A DNA stretch of 64,000 nt from Calvatia gigantea (lineage: Eukaryota > Basidiomycota > Agaricomycetes > Agaricales > Lycoperdaceae): the NCBI GenBank assembly GCA_025093985.1, contig JACAAK010000003.1:2852001-2916000 (forward strand), written 5' to 3'. The notes below the pieces were generated by a model, which saw nothing but the letters and a program-made list of their open reading frames with translations, was not told the origin of the DNA and did not search any database. Of this stretch, positions 45,480 to 59,175 are shown in pieces. The position numbers were made by a program, and so were the translations under genes. Position 1 is the first letter of the stretch. The number at the start of each line of letters is the position of its first letter.

Positions 45480-47629
45480 CTATGACTCAGTACTAGAAAG
45501 AGCTTTCTGTAAGGCACGAGAAGCAAAGTATCGAACATCTGCGTCGACGTCGTTTTTCTGCTGTTCCAACGTCGGAAGGATGAATTCTTGAATGAATTGG
45601 CGTCCTTCTGGTGTAGACTTGAAGGTCGTGGCCATCGCTTCCAGTGATTTTGCGACATTGAAGCGGATGTTGGGAATGTGATCTTTGGACAACTCCAGGA
45701 GCGGTCCAATGATATCACTGCGAATGACCTCAAGGCTCAAAGAGGGCGCTATAGTCTATGGTATCGCCGCAATGAGATCACCTTGCTCAGCAATATATTG
45801 AGAAAGCGTACCGTAATTGCCTGGACAGTCGTCATCCTGAAAAGGAAACTGGGGTGTGAGCCCATCCCAACAACTTTCGGGACAATAGCAACCCGGGCCC
45901 AATCAACTCCGAAGACTTCAGTCAACTTTTTGAGATTGACAGTCGCAGCTTCCCGAATGCTGTATACTGAATCTCCTAGCCACGACATACACAAATTTCC
46001 AAGCTCCTCGTCGAAAAATGGTTTACCAAATTGGGTAGCCAAAAGAGGGATGTACTGGATTATGGCTTGTCGCACTCGCCATGACTTGTCTTCGGCGAGT
46101 TCCACAATGGCAGGAAGCAAGCTTTCGGAAAGAAGTTCAATTCCAATGACTGAGAAATGCCGAGGTCAGCGCAGGCACTCCTCTCAGGATGGAACTTACC
46201 ACTATTCACGGTTTCGAGCTTGCTAATGATGTTGAGCCTCACTTCTGAGAAGTCGTCTTTGAGGAGGTGCAAGAAAAGGGGAAGGAGATATTCAATAGTC
46301 GGTTCCCTGCTAAGCAGAGGCGCAAGTCCATGGATCTGATTTGCCAAGGCCGCGCGGACATGTTGTGAAGCATCTTGTGATAGATCCCGAACACAAGGAA
46401 TGATCCGCGCCAGTATTACTTCTTTATCGAGCAACTTGGAGAAACCTGCAGCAATATTACACGATTTTCACGTCCTAATGAGTTGAACATACCCGGAATC
46501 TGTGTGGCAGCAGCAGTCCGCACTTCTGCTTCGTTATCTTTAAGAAGTTGGATGTATTGACCAAGAAGTTCCTCCCGTACAAGGTCTGCCCCTACGGCCT
46601 CCGCAAGCTTCATCTTTTGTCAACGCGTAGTGGAGAATCCATCGAAGAATCAACTTACCTCGTTAAAATGGCTCGCTGCCATGTATCGCACTCGCCAGCT
46701 CTTGTCTCCGATGCTCTGCCTGATTTGTTTTAGTAGTAAGTCCTTGACCTCTGCTGGTGAAAGCTTTTGTGCTATGACAATGAGGTCCTCGACAGTAAGC
46801 AATCGAACAGAATCCTGGTCGTCAGCCTGGAGCCGTCTGTAAATCGGCAAGCCATCCGAAATGATGTGTTGTTGGGAGAATTGCTTCAATAACGGCTATG
46901 CAGTATCATCAAACGAATGCTTCCACCAGCATAACAGACCTCTTACTCCAAGAGATTTCGCGGCAGCCCTGCGAACCATCGGCGTATCGTCTGCTCCAAG
47001 TGCGGTGTAACCTTTACGCAGCTCCTCCTGAAGAGCAGGAGATACTTTGGAGTAGACGGCTGGATACAAAGCCGCAGCCGAAGTCCTGGATGTAAACCAT
47101 TCACCGGAGGACAATCTTTTCAGAAGAGGAACGTAATATTGTTCGATTTGGTCTTGAGAAAGGACAGCGGCTATCTTCGTTATCGACTCAGCCGCCTGGA
47201 TCATATTTTAAACACCCAGCAGAAAACGGCGCCAGACAAAGCTAAACGCGCACCTTATCACGGACAAGGGTCTCTTCCACCGCCGACAGATTCTCCAGCG
47301 GCCCAAGAAGGACGTGTGCATGCTCCTTCCCTCCAATGTATTCTTCAAAACTTTTCCCTAGCTCTTCTGCTAACGCAAGGAGGACTTCATCTTCGTCGTC
47401 AACCGAATCTTGAAGGAAAGGAATCAATTCCTCCCGTGCACGATCCTGGGCCCAGGGCTAGCGCAATTGTTGGTATACTATGGATTGCATTGAGACGGAG
47501 TTGGACATCTTCAGAACGAAGTTCATCCATAAGGATGGCAATCGGGGCAATCTATGACTTTAGTGAGTCGAGCTTGATATGATATCGCAGGAAAAGGCGC
47601 ACATCTTCAATAGAAATGGCTTGATCCAT
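45480..47629 (-). CDS. TPD3: Protein phosphatase 2A scaffold subunit A (PR65/TPD3)
   Basis: HEAT-repeat scaffold that joins the PP2A catalytic and regulatory subunits. A 27-nt first coding exon (MDQAISIED) is followed by an intron and then [24 protein letters not shown] helices continue through [122 protein letters not shown] and [18 protein letters not shown]. It ends [21 protein letters not shown]. The paired DxxxxVR repeat motifs and SWRVR loops are those of PR65. About ten introns; no break is seen. Confidence 0.96.
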
Positions 47630-48242
47630 TTTGCGCTTCGCGAGTCGAGTTTTCCAGGTTATAGAGTTGATAATTCGTTGTAGAGAAACTGATTCGGAAG
47701 AGTTATACTTGTTGCGAGATGAAGAAAGGTGAGAGAAGTGAGAGTCAATGTTGTGAGGGTGCGTTAACACAGCACAACGCGCTAGAATGTCACCACGTGC
47801 TGATCAAAAGCTTTCAGTGCAAGCGGACGGGGACGGTTGCGTCATTCAACACCAGAGATACGGTTTAACTTCATAACACAGCATCAACGACAAAAAGCCC
47901 ATTGTCTCACAAAACTTACAGCTCAAGCGCTGAAGGCCCATCCCACGTTGCAAGTCCGCTGAGGCACCAGACTGAGATCTACTACCTTCTGCTCGAAGAG
48001 AAAATAAGTTTTATAGAATGTTCTATGGACACGAGTAATTTGCCAAAACACTAAGTAGCTCGATACAAGTAGACGTTGGCATACTAAACTGCAATCGCCG
48101 AGTCTTCTGGTAGTTCTCACTCAAAGTAGACTGTAGTCCAGTCTTGGTTCGGGAAATGCCGAATAACAGGTGCAGATAAGGGATCAACGAGGTCATCCTG
48201 AATCTGTATAGACACCCACCTCACCGTTGCCACTCGCAAGCC
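47630..48242. promoter_or_regulatory. Divergent region PP2A-A / G6P epimerase
   Basis: 613 bp between opposite start codons, with no gene seen. It holds the two promoters. Confidence 0.45.
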
Positions 48243-49249
48243 ATGCCAATCGACCAATTAGATGATAAAGTTGTGCTCAAACACCCCAAGGTAGACATCT
48301 ATCTTGCGTCGTATCCCTCCACTAATTAGTCTCAGGGCCCCACTGTCGAACTATTGTACTACGGTGGTACTGTGGTCTCTTGGAAAACAAACGGTATCGA
48401 AAGGCTATTCGTGTCAAACAAGGCGAGCATAGACGGCTCTAGACCAGTCAGAGGTGGTATTCCAGTTGTATTCCCTTGTTTCGGTGCTCCGACGCATCCG
48501 GATCACACGAAGCTTCCTCAGCACGGATTCGCTAGGAGTGAAAAATGGTCATTTGATAGTGTTGTGATGGATAATGCTGCTGGTGTTTCTGTCCGACTCA
48601 GTGCGTATTCCCCGACATAAGCAGACCAGATTTCCTAACCCCTTTCGCAGCACTGGGTCAGACAGACCGTATCCAATCCAAGTACGGACGAGATTTTGAA
48701 CTTGCCTATGTCGTCACCTTGGCGGAATACCAACTCAGCACTGACCTCCACGTCCATAATCCGGCCGGGGGCTCCCAAGACCTTGAATTCCAAGCACTCT
48801 TTCACACCTACTTCCGCGTCCCTGCTTCCTTTGTCAAGATAACGCCACTTTATAACTTGGGTTATTATGACAAGACGCAGCAGAATGACAAGGAGAAAGC
48901 CGTTCGACGCGTTGAAATGCGGGAGGAAGTCCGCATTGATACTTTCACAGATTACGTTTACGAAAAAGCACCCGGAAATTACAAAGTGACCTGGGCCGAC
49001 GGGGAAATCAAGATTAAAACCAAAAATCTGAACGACGTTGTTATCTGGAATCCTCAGGAGCAAGGCAAGAAATTAGCGGATATGGAGGATGGGGGATGGT
49101 AAGCTTGCCCTCTCTCGGGCGAAAATCCCGAAATATGACGTTTATTCAGGGAAAACTTTGTCTGTGTGGAACCTGGAGTTGTTTGTGGCTTTGTCAAGAT
49201 CAGACCGGGAGAGTCATGGATTGGGCAACAAGCTCTTACTATTGTTTAA
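48243..49249 (+). CDS. Glucose-6-phosphate 1-epimerase
   Basis: Interconverts the alpha and beta anomers of hexose 6-phosphates (YMR099C type, aldose-1-epimerase fold). It starts MPIDQLDDKVVLKHPKGPTV. Family blocks are LLYYGGTVVSWKTNGIERLF, RPVRGGIPVVFPCFGAP, KLPQHGFARSEKWSF, FELAYVVTLAEYQLSTDLHV, QALFHTYFRVPASFVKI, LNDVVIWNPQEQGKKLAD and the end WENFVCVEPGVVCGFV, ESWIGQQALTIV. The HGFAR histidine, the H-TYFRV histidine and the CVEPG glutamate, the catalytic residues of this fold, are present. Three introns; the stop is at 49249. Confidence 0.94.
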
Positions 49250-49577
49250 ACATATGTAAGGGATATCCACAGGCAGCACCGGTGGGTCAACGATAGCGAT
49301 GCTCTATATTTCTACGACTGACTGCTAAGACGTGGCCCGGGCTTAGAAACCAAAATCGGTAGCTCTAACAACAAGTTCCGGGGCATAAGCAAGTAGATAT
49401 CTCGGGTCGAGAATGAATTAATGAAGCATTGAAGTTTGAGCTTTGAGCTTCAGCTAAAATACATAAATTACATAAATTAAATTAAATTAAACTCTCAGTG
49501 ACAATATTACGTCATCGTTGGAGGTTGAGTTGAGGAAGGTTAATCTTTTGGTTGATTCCAAACATTATCCCTCTGTC
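49250..49577. other. Intergenic G6P epimerase - REV3
   Basis: AT-rich near 49457-49490, with TAAAT-type repeats. No gene is seen. Confidence 0.5.
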
Positions 49578-52500
49578 ATGTTCACAGTCCAAATTAATCA
49601 AATCGACTATATTCTCTCCCCTCCCGGGCCCCTCGATCAATCCTCGCTGCCCCGAGTGCCGACCTTGCGAATATTTGGTCAATCATCCATTGGACTACAG
49701 ACCTGCCTCCATGTTCATCAAGTCTATCCTTACTGCTACATTGAATACTCGGGGAAATTACTCCCGGAACACGGTATGTCTTCTGCCACCTTGATACTAC
49801 CACGGTTCCACTGATAAGCCTGAAGTGAAACGGTACATAGGAAACCTTAAACAATCTCTAGACCATGCTATCGCCTTGTCTTTGAAACGTGATCCTAGGT
49901 CGCCAAAATCCCGATATATACGGGCCATTTTCCCGATCAAAGGTGTTAAATTCTACGGATTTCATACCGGACATTCTGCTTTCTTCAAAATAATGCTCCT
50001 GGATCCCAGACTTATGAGTCGCGTCGCCGCAATCTTGCAGTCTGGCTCCGTCATGAGTCAGAAATTTCAAGTTTATGAAAGCCACCTTAGTTTTGCTCTG
50101 CAATTCATGTGCGACTTCGGATTGTATGGATGTGGGTCTATCGAGATCGGCGACGCCTACCAGCGGACTACGCCAGAAGGCGACGAAGGGGTTCAGATCT
50201 ACGAACCTGTGGAATTCAAACCATCACCATATCCCCAACAAACACGCTTGCCACTGGAGCTAGATATTATTCCACCGGCAATTATGAATCGGGGTTATTT
50301 AATGGAACGTAGACTTCACCACAACCTTACCATACCTGGTCCAGAGCGTCCCTCAGAAACGCTTGTTACCAGTGTACGCGAACTATGGGAGGATGAGCGT
50401 AATCGCCGTCGTGCGCGTAGTTTGGACCCGTCACCTGAAATACCAGTTGATCCGAGCGAGACATCCCGGAAGGTGAATACGAGCTGGGTGGCAGAAGCTC
50501 ACTGGTGGGATGAGTTGCGTTCCCGGTTAGAGCATGAACGGACATCTGAAGAATTGAACCGTGACACTGCCTCAGCATGGGAAAACCAAGTTATGTCTGC
50601 CTTCGAAAGTACGGAAGCGCTCTGGGAATTGCAATACAGAACATGGAAACCTGGTACGACAGAGACTACCGACACACACAATACTGTAAAGCTTGACGAA
50701 TCAGAGTGGTCAACAACTCAGGATGGGGTGGAAACCGGCGAAGTTGATGTTGATGAAGCTCTGCTAGCCCATGAATCAATGAATCAACTGGAGGATACAA
50801 TAAAAGATGGATCAGATAATGACGATCACAGCGAATCTGGTCTCGTGAGTGAGGATGCAGACGCGGACGCTGAGCGCAATATCGAAACCGAAGATGATAG
50901 CGAGATACAGGACGCTGATCAGTCCGAATCATGGTGAGTTTTACACCATGTGGTTCCGTTCAATCCTAACTCAGGTAGGATGTCTCCCGACCCATTCCTA
51001 GACGATGGGCAATCTCAAACCTCTGGGCTTTTTTCGAAGTTGGTCATCTATTGTCCCGCATCTTACTTACTTCTGATCGCATCCTCAGGACCAGCGGGAA
51101 TTTAGAGTGAGTTAGAAGTGCCCAAGTGTCATACCGTTTCCTGTTTTTCTCAATCACAACGCAAGGGACCAGGGAACTTGGAATAATGACGACCGGTGGG
51201 CCGCCGTTGACTTAGTTCTGTGGACATATTCTTACCCCTTAACAGTGGTGTGGCAGCTGAGGACACTAAACACCATATGATTCCATTTCCACCAGATCGC
51301 AATGCTGCAACACATGAACTCTGTTCACACAAAAATACACCACTTGCCACGGCGTGCCAGTCACCTGGTCTTCAGCTAACCAGAACTTATAATCAGTGCA
51401 GATCGTCTAATGAAAATCAGTACATATACTCAAAGCTCCCTCCCACAACGGCCGAACTGATTGCAAGTCTCCCATCATTCCAACTATCACTTAAGAACTA
51501 TCAATCACCTTTCTACTCCAATGAGGAAGATATAACAGAACGATCACACGAATTTGCGGGGCTGGTGTACTGTTTGAAGGGAGGTAAAGGCGTTTCGTCG
51601 CTGGAGGAGTTCTTAGTTACCCCGGAAGATATAGTGGGCCAAACTTCTGGTACAAAACTACAACTCCAAACACAACCGGGGTGGGAATATGCTGCCCTAC
51701 CACCAAGCCGAAAATTAGTGAAACGTTGGCTTCAACGAGAGAAGCGCTCCCCAAAGCAAATATCCCGGAAGGTGTTTCCCTCACAGGTGTGGCTATGCGC
51801 GCTTTGTGGGCCGAGTCGGTCACTGACAGTACTCGTGTCGTTCCTTGAGATTGAGGGCCCGACGCAATTCAACATCTATGGCTTCAAAAACTCTCCATTG
51901 AAACATACTATCGATACTTCACGGAGCAAGCAGAACATGACTATGATGTCTCTGGAAGTTGTGGGTACGAGCTCGTCTTTCGATTTACCCTCACCGAAAA
52001 ACACCGACCACAACACACAGCACCTGCCCACGCAAAATCAGTTCCCAACCCTGAAACTGATCCGGTATGTATCGCCGTTTATGGCTTTCAGGTCGTTGGA
52101 ACGGAAGATGTACACACTGGAATAATCGGAATTCAAAACGTCCAATTTGATCCAAGGCGAATACGCGAATTCAGGCTGGACTTCGTCGACACCGAACTTG
52201 ACCTCCTGAATAGAATTTCTGATCTCGTAACCGAGTTGGATCCTGATATTCTCACGGGATGGGAGGTTCAACGCGCATCATGGGGATATCTGGGTCTTCG
52301 CGCAAAGCAATACGGTATGATTTAGGGCAGGATAGCACTTCCAAGCATTCACGGTATTTTTTTAGAATTCGATTTACAGGACTTTTTGTCCAGGGCCCCT
52401 CCACAGAGGTTAGGTGGAAGTGACCGGTGGGGATCGGAGACAGGATCAAATTTGAAGGTCGCAGGCAGACATGTTTTGAACGCCTGGCGTATCATGCGGT

Positions 52501-55267
52501 CAGAGCAGCCTCTGACATCTTACACCTTGTCCAATGTCGCCTTTCACGTCTTGCAGCAGAGGTAGTTTATTCATCGACACGTGGATTGCCCGCTTGACGA
52601 ACAACTTTAGGATACCCTGGTACAGCACTGCGACGTTATCGAGATGGTATGATAGCCCCGTCCCAAGCCACATGGTCGTCTTGCTGCGGTACCTGTTGAC
52701 ATACGCCTGTACGACATTGCATATATTAGAAGAAACCGAAATAATTTTCAAAACGGCGTATGTTGCTGCCTTTGTTATCGGATGGAAGACTAACAACTCT
52801 TAGGGAGTTTGCTCGTATATTTGGCGTGGATTTTTACTCTGTTATCAGCCGTGGATCACAATTCAAGGTCGAATCCTTCATGTTCAGAATCGCCAAACCT
52901 GAGAATTTTCTACTCCTCTCTCCAAGTAAAAATGACGTTTGTGCACGTAATTTTCTTCCACAAATGCAAGCCTGAGATGTCTTTTAGGTAGGGAAGCAGA
53001 ACGCCGCAGAGTGTATGCCACTCATCATGGAACCGACATCCGCGTTTTATTCTAGTCCCCTTGTGGTTTTAGATTTCCAATCCTTGTATCCTTCGGTAAT
53101 GATCGCTTATAACTACTGTTACTCAACATGCCTTGGTCGCGTCAAACCTTTCCAGGGAGAATATAGGTTCGGAGTCACCGACCTGGAAGTAGCTCCGGGC
53201 ATTCTCAGAGCTCTTCAAGAGCATATCGCAAGTGGGTGTCGGTTCCTCCATGCAGCTAGCTGAAAATTTCCTATGTGGCAGTCGCACCAAATGGCATCAT
53301 GTATGTGAAACCCCAAGTACGCAAGGGGCTCCTTGGCCGTATGCTCACCGAGCTTCTGGACACACGTGTGATGGTAAAGCAAGCAATGAAAGCTGTGAAA
53401 TCTGATAAGGTGGGCAAGAGTTGTTGGGAGGCTTACCATTTTTCTTCTTAAACATCTTTACATTAACAGGCGTTGACCCGCGTGCTCAACGCGCGTCAAC
53501 TGGCATTGAAATATATAGCCAATGTGACGTACGGCTATACGAGCGCAACTTATTCTGGTCGGATGCCCGCGGTAGAAATAGCAGACAGTATTGTCCAAAC
53601 AGGTAGAGAAACATTGGAAAAGGTCTGGAACACAATTCCTCTCGTACAAGTCACTCAGCGCAGTTATTTCGTAGGCTATCGATGTTATCAACGGAGATGA
53701 GAGATGGGGAGCGAGGGTAGGTTCAACCTCTTGATAGCCGGGAAAACTTTAACTGGCCAGACAGGTCGTTTATGGCGACACCGACAGTCTTTTCGTGTAA
53801 GTGTCATGCTTGAGGAATGCGATTGTTTTTATTTTCACGTATGGCATAAGCTATCTTCCAGGAAGAACGAGAGAGCAGGCATTTCGAATTGGCAACGAAA
53901 TGGCCGATACAATCACTTCCCAAAATCCAGTACCGGTCAAACTCAAATTCGAGAAGGTTTTTTCTTACAATCCAGTCCTCATTTACAATATTTGATTCTC
54001 ACCCAACTAGGTTTATCATCCATGTGTATTAATGGCCAAAAAACGATATGTTGGATTCAAGTATGAAAGTCCTGATGACAAGGAACCCACTTTCGATGCG
54101 AAAGGGATAGAGACTGTCCGAAGAGATGGTGTCCTAGCACAGAGGAAACTCGTTGAGAATTGTTTGAAGTGAGCCTACGTTCTGTTTTCGTCTCCTGCGT
54201 AACTGAAATAGCTAGGATATTATTCCGTACACAGGATTTGAGCCGAGTCAAAGATTATTGCTGCCGTTCTTGGTACAAAATCTTGGAGAATCGGGTTCCT
54301 ATCCAGGATTTCATATTTGCGAAGGAGGTCAAAATGGGATTGTATAGGTATGTCTTTCCGCCTACCTCATCAAAGAGCGATACTATATAGCAATGATCTG
54401 CATAGTGAAAAAGGTCCGCCACCACCTGGAGTCGTTGTAGCTGCTCGAAAAATGATCATTGACCCGAATGATGAACCCCAGTACGGAGAACGGGTCCCGT
54501 ACGTTATTAGTCGCGGGGAACCGGGTATGCTACTGGCAGAAAGGGCACTGGACCCGCTTGAGATGTTGAATCATTCGTAAGATCTTGGCCTTTCAGCGAT
54601 TGTTCTTGCTGATGTCGGCAACAGGCACCTGCAACTTGACGCGATGTACTATATCACTCGCGTGCTTATACCGCCGCTCGAACGTATATTTAACCTCGTT
54701 GGGGCCGATGTGCGACAGTGGTTCGCCGAAATGCCAAGAACCAGAAATACGGGATTGGAGACTATGATGGCCTCACCTAGCAAACGAAAGGTGGGAAATG
54801 AAGAAATCGACGATATCCCGGCTTCTCCGGGAAGGTGGGATATAGAGGAGCATTTGCATAGTACCCGGTGCCTTGTTTGTGGTGGATCTGCCTTTGCTGG
54901 TGTGTCTTCGTTTAAAAGGACTGCTTCGTGAATTCATGGAACGGTGACGACAGGACTTTGCGACAGCTGCATCGCATCTCCCCAACGAAGTGTAACCATC
55001 CTTGGTGCCAAAGCCGGGAGATTTGAGCAGCGCATGTTGACTGCTCATGAGATATGTGCAACCTGCACAGGTATGGCGCCGGGGGAACCAGTAGACTGTG
55101 AATCGTTGGATTGTCCGTGGTTGTATGTACGCAAGAGGGTGGAGCAGAAGCTCGAAGAGGTCGAAAGTATGGACATTCTTGTGGATGAGCTGGATTCAGG
55201 ACGCTTGAGGTTGTCGCCGCAGTTCAGTCCAGAGGAGGATTTAGATTCCGTTTCAGCTGACATATAA
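49578..55267 (+). CDS. REV3: DNA polymerase zeta catalytic subunit REV3
   Basis: B-family translesion polymerase. It starts MFTVQINQIDYILSPPG, the family N-terminus, and intron 49774-49825 joins LLPEH to VKRYIGNLKQSLDH. A long acidic middle region follows. The inactivated exonuclease-like part (GIIGIQNVQFDPRRIREFRL, DPDILTGWEVQRASWGYL) leads to the polymerase motifs: A (LVVLDFQSLYPSVMIAYNY), B (LNARQLALKYIANVTYGYTS) and C (VYGDTDSLFVYLPGRT). The end carries two Cys clusters: CLVCGGSAFAG...CDSC (CysA) and CATCTG...CESLDCPWLY (CysB, iron-sulphur site). Catalytic aspartates are intact. The frame is kept through many introns; several in the 50.9-51.3 kb part were set by alignment logic. The stop is 46 bp from the convergent neighbour's stop. 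Confidence 0.95.
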
Positions 55268-55313
55268 TGATGGATTATAATGACGGATTGTACAAGGATC
55301 AAGCAAATATTTA

Positions 55314-56035
55314 TTAGACGGTTTCATATGCCCCTGGTGCGGCAGGGTTATTCGTTGCAGCAGGCTTTGGAGCAGTTCTGGGTTGGTGATTATAGCTTTC
55401 GTCATCGACATTTTGGTACCCATCTCTGCCACTTGACGTAAAGCCACCGGGCATTGACCATACTGTTACATCGTATTGCGCATGAGTGAGGATTTGTGAA
55501 CTGTTTTGGATGGGTACCTGTAGTGCCTTCGCCTCCCCCTAAACCACCAAACTGAGCGCCGCGTTGACGCATCACAAGAAGGAAAGCCAGAGAGGTAGGT
55601 ATCTGGTGGGAATATCTGGATAATTTTCCGGTGATAGTAGCAGTCACTGACGGACCTTAAGGAGTGTAAGGATGACCGTCAAGAATTTAATGAAACCGCT
55701 TTGATCGTTGCGTATCATCCAAATGACATCGAAGATGGCCGAGATACCCAGCAAGCCAGTGAACTAGATTATAATACATTGAGCAATCATAGGTACAGAA
55801 CATGGATAACGTACAGTTTGTAGTGATTGTACGGCGTCATTTTGTTCTTGAGCATAAGTACCAAACAGGTAGATTGGAAGGTTATAAGGGGGAGAAGGGG
55901 AGAGGGACAGGAGGAATGATAATGCCTAGAAAGTCGAGGGTCAATTGTGTTATGTGGGTACGCTCTTCGTACACAAAGTCTCACCACTCCACCAAAGACG
56001 AGCTTGGACGGGTCAAGTCGCTGGACGAAATCCAT
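55314..56035 (-). CDS. AGTRAP-like four-helix membrane protein
   Basis: Splicing several short introns gives MDFVQRLDPSKLVFGGVAL, then hydrophobic helices FLLSLSPSPYNLPIYLFG, TFTGLLGISAIFDVIWM, IKFLTVILTLLKIPTSLAFL. A basic segment LVMRQRGAQFGGLGGG follows, then a polar tail TVWSMPGGFTSSGRDGYQNV and a Pro/Ala-rich end (PAAPGAYETV). The helix order and the LLK-P...RxRG element match animal AGTRAP (angiotensin receptor-associated protein), known here as a family resemblance only. In fungi no receptor partner is known, so the role is undefined. It lies tail to tail with REV3. Confidence 0.72.
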
Positions 56036-56291
56036 GTGAAGGAATGTGGGGGTTGTGGCCGAACAAGGCAGGTACTGTCAACCTACTTTGTTCACGTGAC
56101 CGTATTGCGCCCCTACTGCAGGGTTGGCCTGAAAGGGTGTGTTGTCATAAACCGCACTCCTCTCCTCTCGCAGACAGCACATCTACTATTTTCAACTCGG
56201 ATTAACAGTTGCATTGTCAAGTACACATGCAGTCAGGATAGCTGCTTCTGCTACCTTTTCGCTGCATACCTCATCCTTTCCTTGGCCCCGA
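56036..56291. promoter_or_regulatory. Divergent promoter AGTRAP-like / NIPA
   Basis: 256 bp between opposite start codons if the NIPA start at 56292 is right. An in-frame ATG at 56214 would shorten it. Confidence 0.4.
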
Positions 56292-58359
56292 ATGCCTTTT
56301 ATAGCCCCCCAGTCGACATTGCATAGTACCCATATTTCCATTCCCCTCGGCATCTTCATCGGACTCCTGGCTTCGTTTGTCCAATCATTGGGTCTTACCA
56401 TCCAACGAAAGAGTCACGTCATTAATCAAAGTCTTCCTAAACACTATCAGCGTGTGGAACATCGCCGCCCGTGCGTACACAGTCTACTGAATCCGGGGCG
56501 CCTGCGCTGACGTTCAATGATCGGCTAACAGGTTATGGTTACTAGGATTTACAATATTTATTCTATCCAACCTATTTGGCTCCTTAATCCAAATTGCCTC
56601 ACTCCCAGTGGTCATCCTCGCCCCTTTGGGTGCTGTCTCGCTCCTTTGGAATGCCCTCTTCGCTCGTTTCATTCTTGGTGATGTTTTCTCCCCATGGATG
56701 GTACTTGGCACCATCTTGATAGCAGGAGGTGCGGTCCTCATCGCCGTCTTCGGTATTGTACCGGAGCCTACGCATTCATTGGAGGATCTATTGGAACTCT
56801 TTAGGCGTCCTGCCTTTGTTGTGTATTTTTCCCTCCTCGGTACGGGTGTATTTCTGTGTCTCATCCTGGTGCGTGCGGTTTATTTGTTGCCACCTGTCGT
56901 TTCCTGATGGCACCTTAGACTCATGTTGGTGAGTTTTCTTGGTCCCGCAAGGTCGCCAAAATCTTGGAATTCGAGCATTTGCCCCCTTCAACGAGCCCAA
57001 CGCGCGATATCAATTACCCGGTTGACACCCCTGTTCCGAGCAACAACTCGAGCATGTTGTCTAATGATACCACTCCCACCGAGGCGACTCTACTGTTGGA
57101 TAGAAGGAAACCACGATTCCAATCATCTTATGACGCATCATCCGATGCTATAGCTCGTACTCCGGTGCTTCTTGCCATATCATACGCGTCTATATCTGGT
57201 ACCATATCCGGGATGTGTTTGATTTTTGCCAAAAGTGGTGTTGAGCTACTCTTGCTTACACTGGGAGGAAAAAATCAGTTTGGTCATTGGGAATCATGGG
57301 TCTTAGTTTTTGGACTTGTCGTCTTCGCTCTTCTTCAAATGTGGTATCTCCACAAGGCGCTCGTTTTAGCTAATCCAACCTTGGTTGGTCCGTGTGCGTG
57401 TTTTACTCCCTCCCAGCGGATAGATAGTTGACTATGATTCAACAGCGGCCTTTTGTTTCTATAACATCTCCTCCATCTTCAACGGGCTTGTTTATTTCAA
57501 TCAGCTTGAGCTCATCAAAGCTTTCCATCTATCACTGGTAGCCTTGGGCATTATCATTTTACTGGGGGGAGTCTGGGTGGTCAGCGTTCAGTCGGGTGGT
57601 GGTGGAGTGGATGTAGGAGTTTGGACGGAGGAACGGGGAGATATGGTTGAAGACGATACTGCTCTCAGCACCAGCGAAACCGAGTTTGAAGGCGGACTTG
57701 GTGAATTGGAGGATCAGGAGTCGGGCTCCCATAGTACTATCAAGCAAAATTTCAGTCGCAAACCACGTTTTGGCCCGGTGCCTATTGAACGACAAACAAG
57801 ATCGGAACCATTTGGGGCCAACTTATCAACGTCATCCACCGTTCCCGAGATTGGGGCCTCGGACATTCAATCTTCGCATCCACAACCTCGTCATCGACAT
57901 ACCATGTATTCAACTGATACTACTCTTCCTACTTCTCTCCGGACCAGATTCTCTCAGCGGCGGCCAACGATGGTGGGGGACGCTCAGTCCTCACATCAGC
58001 GAAACATATCCTATCCTTCCAATATGTTTTCTCCGCCCAACAGTCCCGTGCCGACATTTGGTACCGGTTTGCAGATCGGACTTTCGGCGGTTAGTCCCGG
58101 ATTTGCGATTATACCAAAGGAGCGAAGAGGAAGGTTAAGTAGATTAGGGCTGGGTGATATAGAACCAGGTTTACAGGCGCGGGAAAGAAGGTCTGTCAGT
58201 GAAAGTGATATCAGGAGGCAGTCTTTGCGGATCCATGCTAATCCCGACTTCACTGATCCGGATGCATCGTCTAACGGGCACGACGACAACGTGGCATCGT
58301 TAGAAGACAACAGGAAAGGGAGAAAACACTGGAAGTGGTTGAAAAGGTTTTTTTGGTAG
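56292..58359 (+). CDS. NIPA-type magnesium transporter
   Basis: Multi-helix transporter of the NIPA family (DUF803), known for Mg2+ uptake. The start at 56292 (MPFIAPQSTLHS) is preferred, with 56214 an in-frame alternative. The family opening is SIPLGIFIGLLASFVQSLGL followed by TIQRKSHV. Spliced helices read LWLLGFTIFILSNLFGSLIQ, SLPVVILAPLGAVSLLWNAL, PWMVLGTILIAGGAVLIAVFG, TGVFLCLIL, ISYASISGTISGMCLIFAKSG and WVLVFGLVVFALLQMWYLHK. SAFCFYNISSIFNGLVYF is followed by a last helix (LVALGIIILLGGVWVVSVQS). A large cytosolic loop lies between helices, and a Ser/Arg-rich tail of about 260 residues ends HWKWLKRFFW. All core helices are present. Confidence 0.92.
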
Positions 58360-59175
58360 ATCCCAGTAATGGACGTGTTGTACGTCTACATAGCTATGTA
58401 GTTTTTTTATGACTTCCTTTGATTCCACTTGCCCAAGGGGTAATTTAAAAATTCGGGGCCTTATGAGCGGTGGGTACATACAGGACATGAACTTTGGGCG
58501 CGGTCAGCAATTGGGCTTGCCCTTGGCAAGGCAGGCCTTCTTTACCGGACTTGTCGAGGTGTGGCCACTGACGACAATAAGCGAATACCGCGAAATAAAA
58601 GTCTTTTGTTCTGAAGTTGAAAAGCAATGGCTCTGCCTGTTGCGAAGACGTGCTTCGAACTCCCCATTTGAAAAATTTGACCGTGAGAGGCACGCCGACG
58701 AACAGGCTCCAGATCAACGATCGGGAGACCGCTTTGACGTGGGATTTCATATATCTGCACGTGATCGTAATTTTGATGCAGATACTTGGCGTTGAAAAAG
58801 AAACTGCTCCAAAGGGCCCTCGGTGCCAAAGGTCGAAATGGCAGACAGAGGAGAGAACTCCCGGATACGGGACGGAGCAGGGGACGGCCAAGTTGAAGAG
58901 ATGGAAAGGTACTTATGTTACCAGACTACCGGTATATGGAAAGAAGTACCTAAGCGAAGCCCATTAGGAGTACCGCCCTGAGCAGGTACGTATATCGTTA
59001 CTAGAAGAAGTTTTGGGCTTGTTGCTTATTTTATTCATTTACGGCTAGGCTACCATTTCCCTCCCATGTTCGTTTACCTTTAAGACTTTCCGTTCCTTCT
59101 CCCACTTCCCCCCGCAACCACAAGGTTCGCCTCCTTCACACTCCTTCGTATCCTTTTCTTTTCTTGGTTCCTGTC
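58360..59175. other. Intergenic NIPA - DENN
   Basis: Overlapping open frames on both strands (58409-58795 plus, 58445-58891 minus) have no family features. The right end is a C/T-rich leader before the DENN gene. Confidence 0.45.

Noticed and set aside
58409..58891. Overlapping open frames on both strands after NIPA
   Set aside because: Neither shows a domain, signal or splice structure, and each excludes the other.
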